This document shows positions 6,194 through 8,575 of a stretch of DNA of 8,575 nucleotides, piece by piece. Position 1 is the first letter of the stretch, and each line of letters begins with the position of its first letter. Source of the DNA: Bacteroidota bacterium (lineage in GTDB: Bacteria; Bacteroidota; Bacteroidia; Flavobacteriales_D; Crocinitomicaceae); the NCBI GenBank assembly GCA_016866375.1, contig VGMK01000077.1:1-8575 (forward strand). The letters run 5' to 3'. The position numbers were made by a program, and so were the translations under genes. Below the pieces are notes generated by a model, which was not told the DNA's origin, did not search any database, and saw nothing but the letters and a program-made list of their open reading frames with translations.

Positions 6194-7123
6194 ATGAATT
6201 TTGGGATTTTAATTATTTCAGGGGTGATTGTTTTATTGATTTCACTCTCCTTCTATACAGTAACTCAGGGAACAATCGCTGTTATTACACTATTCGGAAA
6301 ATACAGAAGAAATGCCCACCCAGGGTTGCGAATAAGAATCCCCTTAATTGAGCAAATTCACAAGAGGATTTCAATTCAAAACCAAAGTATCGAAATGGAA
6401 TTTCAGGCGGTTACGATTGATCAAGCAAATGTCTATTTCAAAAGTATGCTCTTGTACAGTGTGATGAATGAAGATGAAGAAACAATAAAAAAAGTCGCAT
6501 TCAAATTCATAAGTAATAGAGACCTCATGCAGGCACTCATTCGCACGATAGAAGGCTCCATTCGTTCATATGTTGCGAGTCAAAAACAAAGTGAAATTCT
6601 TGGGCTTAGACACGAATTAGTAGAAAATGTAAAAGAACAAATTGACCATACCCTTGAAGAATGGGGATATCATCTATTAGATTTACAAATCAACGACATA
6701 ACTTTTGATGCAGCCATCATAGAAAGTATGAGCAGAGTAGTTGCTTCCAATAATTTAAAAGCTGCTGCGGAAAATGAAGGTCAAGCTTTGTTAATCACCA
6801 AAACTAAAGCTGCTGAGGCAGAAGGCAATGCCATAAAAATCGCAGCTCAGGCAGAGAAAGAAGCTGCAATGTTACGTGGACAAGGTGTTGCATTGTTCCG
6901 TCAAGAAGTTGCGAAAGGAATGAGCGAAGCGGCGGCTGAAATGAAACAAGCCAATTTAGATACCAACGTGATCTTATTTTCTATGTGGACAGAAGCCATT
7001 AAGAATTTTGCAGAATACGGAAAAGGAAATACCATCTTTTTGGATGGAAGTGCTGAAGGTATGCAGAAAACGCTTAGGCAAATTCAAGCCATGATGAGTG
7101 AAGATATGAAACAGAAAAAATAA
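6194..7123 (+). CDS. SPFH/stomatin-prohibitin-like membrane scaffold protein (HIR-like)
   Basis: This 309-residue protein has one N-terminal transmembrane segment (about 3-21) followed directly by an SPFH/Band 7 domain: VTQGTIAVITLFGKYRRNAHPGLRIRIPLIEQ, in two adjoining parts at 23-42 and 43-54. A coupled helical region runs from about 185 to 255 and is rich in Ala, Glu and Lys, with the repeated AAEAEG and AAQAEKEA pattern of SPFH coiled coils. The closing segment has LFSMWTEAIKNF (261-272). The overall order and the SMSRVVASNNLKAAAENEGQ region (178-197) resemble the stomatin/HIR (hypersensitive-induced-reaction) type more than HflK or HflC. Such proteins form large ring or cage oligomers that organise membrane microdomains and often regulate a protease or channel. 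No NfeD-type partner gene is next to it. The gene is the last of the plus-strand run, 11 nt after DUF4159, and ends 10 bp before the convergent desaturase relic. Confidence 0.9.
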   Translation: MNFGILIISGVIVLLISLSFYTVTQGTIAVITLFGKYRRNAHPGLRIRIPLIEQIHKRISIQNQSIEMEFQAVTIDQANVYFKSMLLYSVMNEDEETIKKVAFKFISNRDLMQALIRTIEGSIRSYVASQKQSEILGLRHELVENVKEQIDHTLEEWGYHLLDLQINDITFDAAIIESMSRVVASNNLKAAAENEGQALLITKTKAAEAEGNAIKIAAQAEKEAAMLRGQGVALFRQEVAKGMSEAAAEMKQANLDTNVILFSMWTEAIKNFAEYGKGNTIFLDGSAEGMQKTLRQIQAMMSEDMKQKK

Positions 7124-7133
7124 TTAAAAATTA

Positions 7134-7453
7134 CTAGCCATGGATTAAATCATGTTCTAATTCATGTAGAATTGATGTCCAAAATGCAACCAAAAAAACC
7201 AAGAACCAGGTTGAAATTATTTCAATATGCCAAAGCCAAGAAAAGCATAGAATCATGGATGTACTAACGATAGGTAAGCCAAAACCAATGAGATCTTGAA
7301 ATTTCAACCACGAATACTTGGACCTTAAGCGGTCATGCTCCTGGCGTATCGAAAGGGTCACTCGTTTAATTCGCTCTTAATCTGCTGTACTAATTGGCAT
7401 TCTGGATCTTGAAATAAGTTAACTGTTAAAAAGCGAATAATAAATTTTTTCAA
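7134..7453 (-). pseudogene. Relic of a fatty-acid desaturase N-terminus (frameshifted and truncated)
   Basis: Two overlapping minus-strand frames together look like the beginning of a membrane fatty-acid desaturase. The first runs from about 7453 (an in-frame TTG; no ATG) and ends NLFQDPECQLVQQIKSELNE at a TGA (7358-7360). The second, displaced by one base and open from GTG at 7361, reads RQEHDRLRSKYSWLKFQD, then a two-helix hydrophobic stretch, then SILHELEHDLIHG and a TAG at 7134. HELEHDLIH is the first histidine box of this desaturase group. The catalytic core needs two more histidine boxes and roughly 200-300 further residues, all missing, because the reverse complement beyond 7134 runs into the SPFH gene's end. 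The tail of tRNA-Val lies just upstream. The joined product would be about 105 residues and catalytically dead. It could instead be a small expressed protein from the GTG start, which overlaps the first frame's stop, but the relic reading explains both halves. Confidence 0.68.
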
Positions 7454-7461
7454 ATAAATCG

Positions 7462-7536
7462 TGAGCAATATCGGATTCGAACCAATGACCCCTACCCTGT
7501 CAAGGTAGTGCTCTAAACCAACTGAGCTAATTGCCC
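7462..7536 (-). tRNA. tRNA-Val (anticodon GAC)
   Basis: The minus strand folds into a complete cloverleaf of 75 nt including the discriminator A. The acceptor stem GGGCAAT pairs with ATTGCTC (one G-U). The D stem is GCTC/GAGC. The anticodon stem CTACC/GGTAG carries loop TTGACAG with anticodon GAC (7499-7501). The T arm is ATTGG-TTCGAAT-CCGAT. CCA is not encoded. Its 5' end lies one base from the T-run of the hairpin that follows tRNA-Ile2, so its leader is essentially that hairpin. Confidence 0.96.
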
Positions 7537-7537
7537 T

Positions 7538-7562
7538 AAAAAAAAGCAGTCCAAGACTGCTT
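7538..7562 (-). terminator. Intrinsic-terminator-like hairpin between the two tRNA genes
   Basis: On the minus strand, AAGCAGTC-TTG-GACTGCTT forms an 8-bp perfect stem with a 3-nt loop (7544-7562), and the run of eight T spans 7538-7545. It begins 7 nt after the end of tRNA-Ile2 and ends one base before tRNA-Val. In the plus direction no T-run follows, so it is oriented to act on transcripts from tRNA-Ile2. Confidence 0.8.
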
Positions 7563-7569
7563 AAAGGTG

Positions 7570-7643
7570 TGGTCCCACCTGGGCTCGAACCAGGGACCAC
7601 CTGATTATGAGTCAGGTGCTCTAACCAACTGAGCTATAGGACC
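7570..7643 (-). tRNA. tRNA-Ile2 (anticodon CAU, lysidine type) rather than elongator tRNA-Met
   Basis: The minus strand gives a full 74-nt cloverleaf. The acceptor stem GGTCCTA pairs with TGGGACC (one U-G), with discriminator A. The anticodon stem is CCTGA/TCAGG with loop CTCATAA and anticodon CAT (7607-7609). The T arm is CCTGG-TTCGAGC-CCAGG. CCA is not encoded. A CAT anticodon can mean initiator Met, elongator Met or AUA-reading Ile. The initiator is excluded by the paired first acceptor position and the lack of the GGG/CCC anticodon stem. Base pairs C4-G69 and C5-G68 and the variable loop TGGTC resemble E. coli tRNA-Ile2. These acceptor pairs are known determinants for TilS, which modifies the anticodon C to lysidine. 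I therefore favour Ile2, with elongator Met as the alternative. Confidence 0.9.
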
Positions 7644-7705
7644 GACGTGATAAAGCAATAAAAATACTTGTAGCTAACGAAATATTCTGCTTTATAAACA
7701 GGATA

Positions 7706-7741
7706 CAAAAATAATAAACATTGAGGTATTATTTATCACAA
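7706..7741 (-). promoter_or_regulatory. Candidate Bacteroidota-type promoter for the tRNA genes
   Basis: The minus strand carries TATTTTTG at 7706-7713, an exact match to the phylum's TAnnTTTG -7 box. A TTTG with TTG at 7739-7741 stands 25 nt upstream as a possible -33 box, slightly farther than usual. Transcription would start near 7699 and give a leader of roughly 55 nt before tRNA-Ile2. It lies just downstream of the terminator of the preceding gene, where a tRNA promoter is expected. Confidence 0.4.
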
Positions 7742-7743
7742 AC

Positions 7744-7777
7744 AAAAAAAAAGGACCACTTATGGTCCTTTTTTTTT
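7744..7777 (-). terminator. Strong bidirectional intrinsic terminator
   Basis: Nine A, then GGACCA, loop CTTA, TGGTCC and nine T form a perfect inverted repeat (15-bp arms, 4-nt loop). It can terminate in either direction. Its clear client is the minus-strand T9SS cargo gene, whose stop codon lies 18 bp upstream. It also separates that gene from the tRNA promoter. Confidence 0.93.
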
Positions 7778-7795
7778 ACAAAATAGATAAGGAAT

Positions 7796-8575
7796 TTAAT
7801 AACCTGATACAACTAAACGCACTGTTTCCGTTGTTTGAATGGATTTAAAGTTTACAAGGTAAGTACCATTTGTTAATCCGTCAATGCTAACGCTTATTTT
7901 TCCAATTTCTGTTTGAAAAGACTTTAATAACTTTCCATTTAAGTCACTTATTTCTACGTTGCCCGGAACACTTGTTTCAATTACGAAATTAGCGTTTGTT
8001 GGATTCGGGTAGATATTCATGTGTAGTGCAATTTCATCTATTCCAGCTACTTCAAATTCAACGCAATTTCCTGGGGTAAAACAAAAGGTAGTTGGATCGA
8101 GAGATACATAGGTGTATAAACCAGTGGTTGTTGGTGTATATTGGGCAGGCATAGGCGGATTGCCTACTGGTTGTTGTGAAATACAATCTACCCAAACACC
8201 CAAATAATTTGGATCTGCAGTTGCTACTAACTCGTTGCCATTATTTACCACCTCAGGAGCAGTAGGAACAGGATTTATGGTAAGGTCCAAAACTTCTGTA
8301 GAACATCCATTAATCACGGTGTAAATTCCAGTTTCATTATATGTCAAACCATCAACAGACCAAATGTAACTACCACATGCGACCTCTGTTATTGTATTCT
8401 CACTTAATGGGGTAATTGTTAAATCCAATACTTCTGTTGCACAGCCATTCGTTACAGTGTAAACACCAGATGTAGTATATGTCTGTCCGTTCACTGCCCA
8501 TGTGTAAGAATCACAAGCAGATTCAGTCGTAGTGTTTGATGAAGTTGGATTAATTGTTAAATCCAATACTTCTGT
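7796..8575 (-). CDS. C-terminal part of a large secreted repeat protein with T9SS type A sorting domain (5' end outside window)
   Basis: The reading frame is open to the window edge and has no plausible start inside it, so at least 259 C-terminal residues of a longer protein are seen. The order is two complete 46-residue repeats, the first ten residues of a third, a Pro/Thr-rich Ig-like region containing WVDCISQQPVG and PAQYTPTTTGLYTYV, then a sorting domain beginning MNIYPNPTNANFVIE. The last carries DLNGKLLKSF and NGTYLVNF and ends VRLVVSGY, the usual type A pattern recognised by the type IX secretion machinery of Bacteroidota and removed or anchored at the cell surface. Each repeat has one Cys in (S/V)AC.SY and one in NGC, suggesting a disulfide within the extracellular module. 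The protein is probably a surface adhesin or extracellular structural protein. Its true N-terminus and total length cannot be judged here. Confidence 0.9.
   Translation of the reverse strand, partial: TEVLDLTINPTSSNTTTESACDSYTWAVNGQTYTTSGVYTVTNGCATEVLDLTITPLSENTITEVACGSYIWSVDGLTYNETGIYTVINGCSTEVLDLTINPVPTAPEVVNNGNELVATADPNYLGVWVDCISQQPVGNPPMPAQYTPTTTGLYTYVSLDPTTFCFTPGNCVEFEVAGIDEIALHMNIYPNPTNANFVIETSVPGNVEISDLNGKLLKSFQTEIGKISVSIDGLTNGTYLVNFKSIQTTETVRLVVSGY
8290..8575 (-). repeat. Tandem 138-bp coding repeats in the T9SS cargo gene
   Basis: Two full in-frame units (8438-8575 and 8300-8437), each 46 codons, are followed by a third that matches only at its beginning (TEVLDLTINP, starting at 8299). 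The two full units share 30 of 46 residues by my count. The pattern is TEVLDLTI, then AC.SY.W.V.G.TY...G.YTV..GC. More copies probably lie beyond the window edge, since the first visible unit is already in phase at base 8575. Confidence 0.85.

Noticed and set aside
7460..7600. Protein-like beginning (MVPGSSPGGTT and AISSVGLEHYL) of a minus-strand frame
   Set aside because: This is translation of the two tRNA genes; only the part after tRNA-Val is considered, as desaturase relic.
1..8575. CRISPR arrays, transposases, phage genes, toxin-antitoxin or defence genes
   Set aside because: Looked for on both strands and none seen; the window is mainly housekeeping and surface-protein genes.

Overview
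The window looks like ordinary chromosome from a member of the Bacteroidota, most likely order Flavobacteriales. The strongest sign is the gene running off the right end. It encodes the C-terminus of a large secreted repeat protein with a type A sorting domain of the type IX secretion system (T9SS), a system restricted to this phylum. Other signs agree: AT-rich DNA, few Shine-Dalgarno sequences, one good match to the phylum's TAnnTTTG -7 box, and protein families common in flavobacteria (stand-alone secreted DUF4159, DUF1569, DUF1295, and a lipid kinase with a GSGNGLAR motif). The genus cannot be fixed by eye.

Layout from left to right: (1) A plus-strand group at 39-1575 holds a diacylglycerol/sphingoid-type lipid kinase, a DinB-like DUF1569 protein, and a 51-residue two-helix membrane protein whose ATG overlaps the preceding stop. 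(2) Immediately abutting it, tail to tail with no spare base, is a minus-strand DUF1295 (steroid 5-alpha-reductase-like) membrane protein. (3) About 510 bp follow without a convincing gene, holding an imperfect long inverted repeat and a 10-bp direct repeat. (4) A plus-strand run at 3008-7123 encodes an AlkB-type 2-oxoglutarate/iron dioxygenase, bifunctional RibD, an EamA transporter, a secreted DUF4159 protein and an SPFH/stomatin-like protein. The first three are packed with spacings of 9 and -4 nt. (5) A minus-strand relic of a fatty-acid desaturase N-terminus (7134 to about 7453) is frameshifted and cut off just after its first histidine box. (6) Two minus-strand tRNA genes, tRNA-Ile2(CAU) and tRNA-Val(GAC), have a strong intrinsic-terminator-like hairpin squeezed between them. 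(7) A perfect bidirectional terminator is followed by the 3' part of the T9SS cargo gene.

How the genes fit together: AlkB repairs alkylated bases. RibD performs the second and third steps of riboflavin synthesis. Neither function obviously depends on EamA, DUF4159 or SPFH, so the plus-strand run reads as a housekeeping operon rather than a dedicated system. I see no CRISPR array, defence island, transposase, integrase or prophage gene. The points most worth a second look are the desaturase relic beside the tRNAs, the terminator between the two tRNAs, the unannotated small membrane protein, the structured repeat in the long gap, and the DUF4159-SPFH pair. I did not find a convincing undescribed system.
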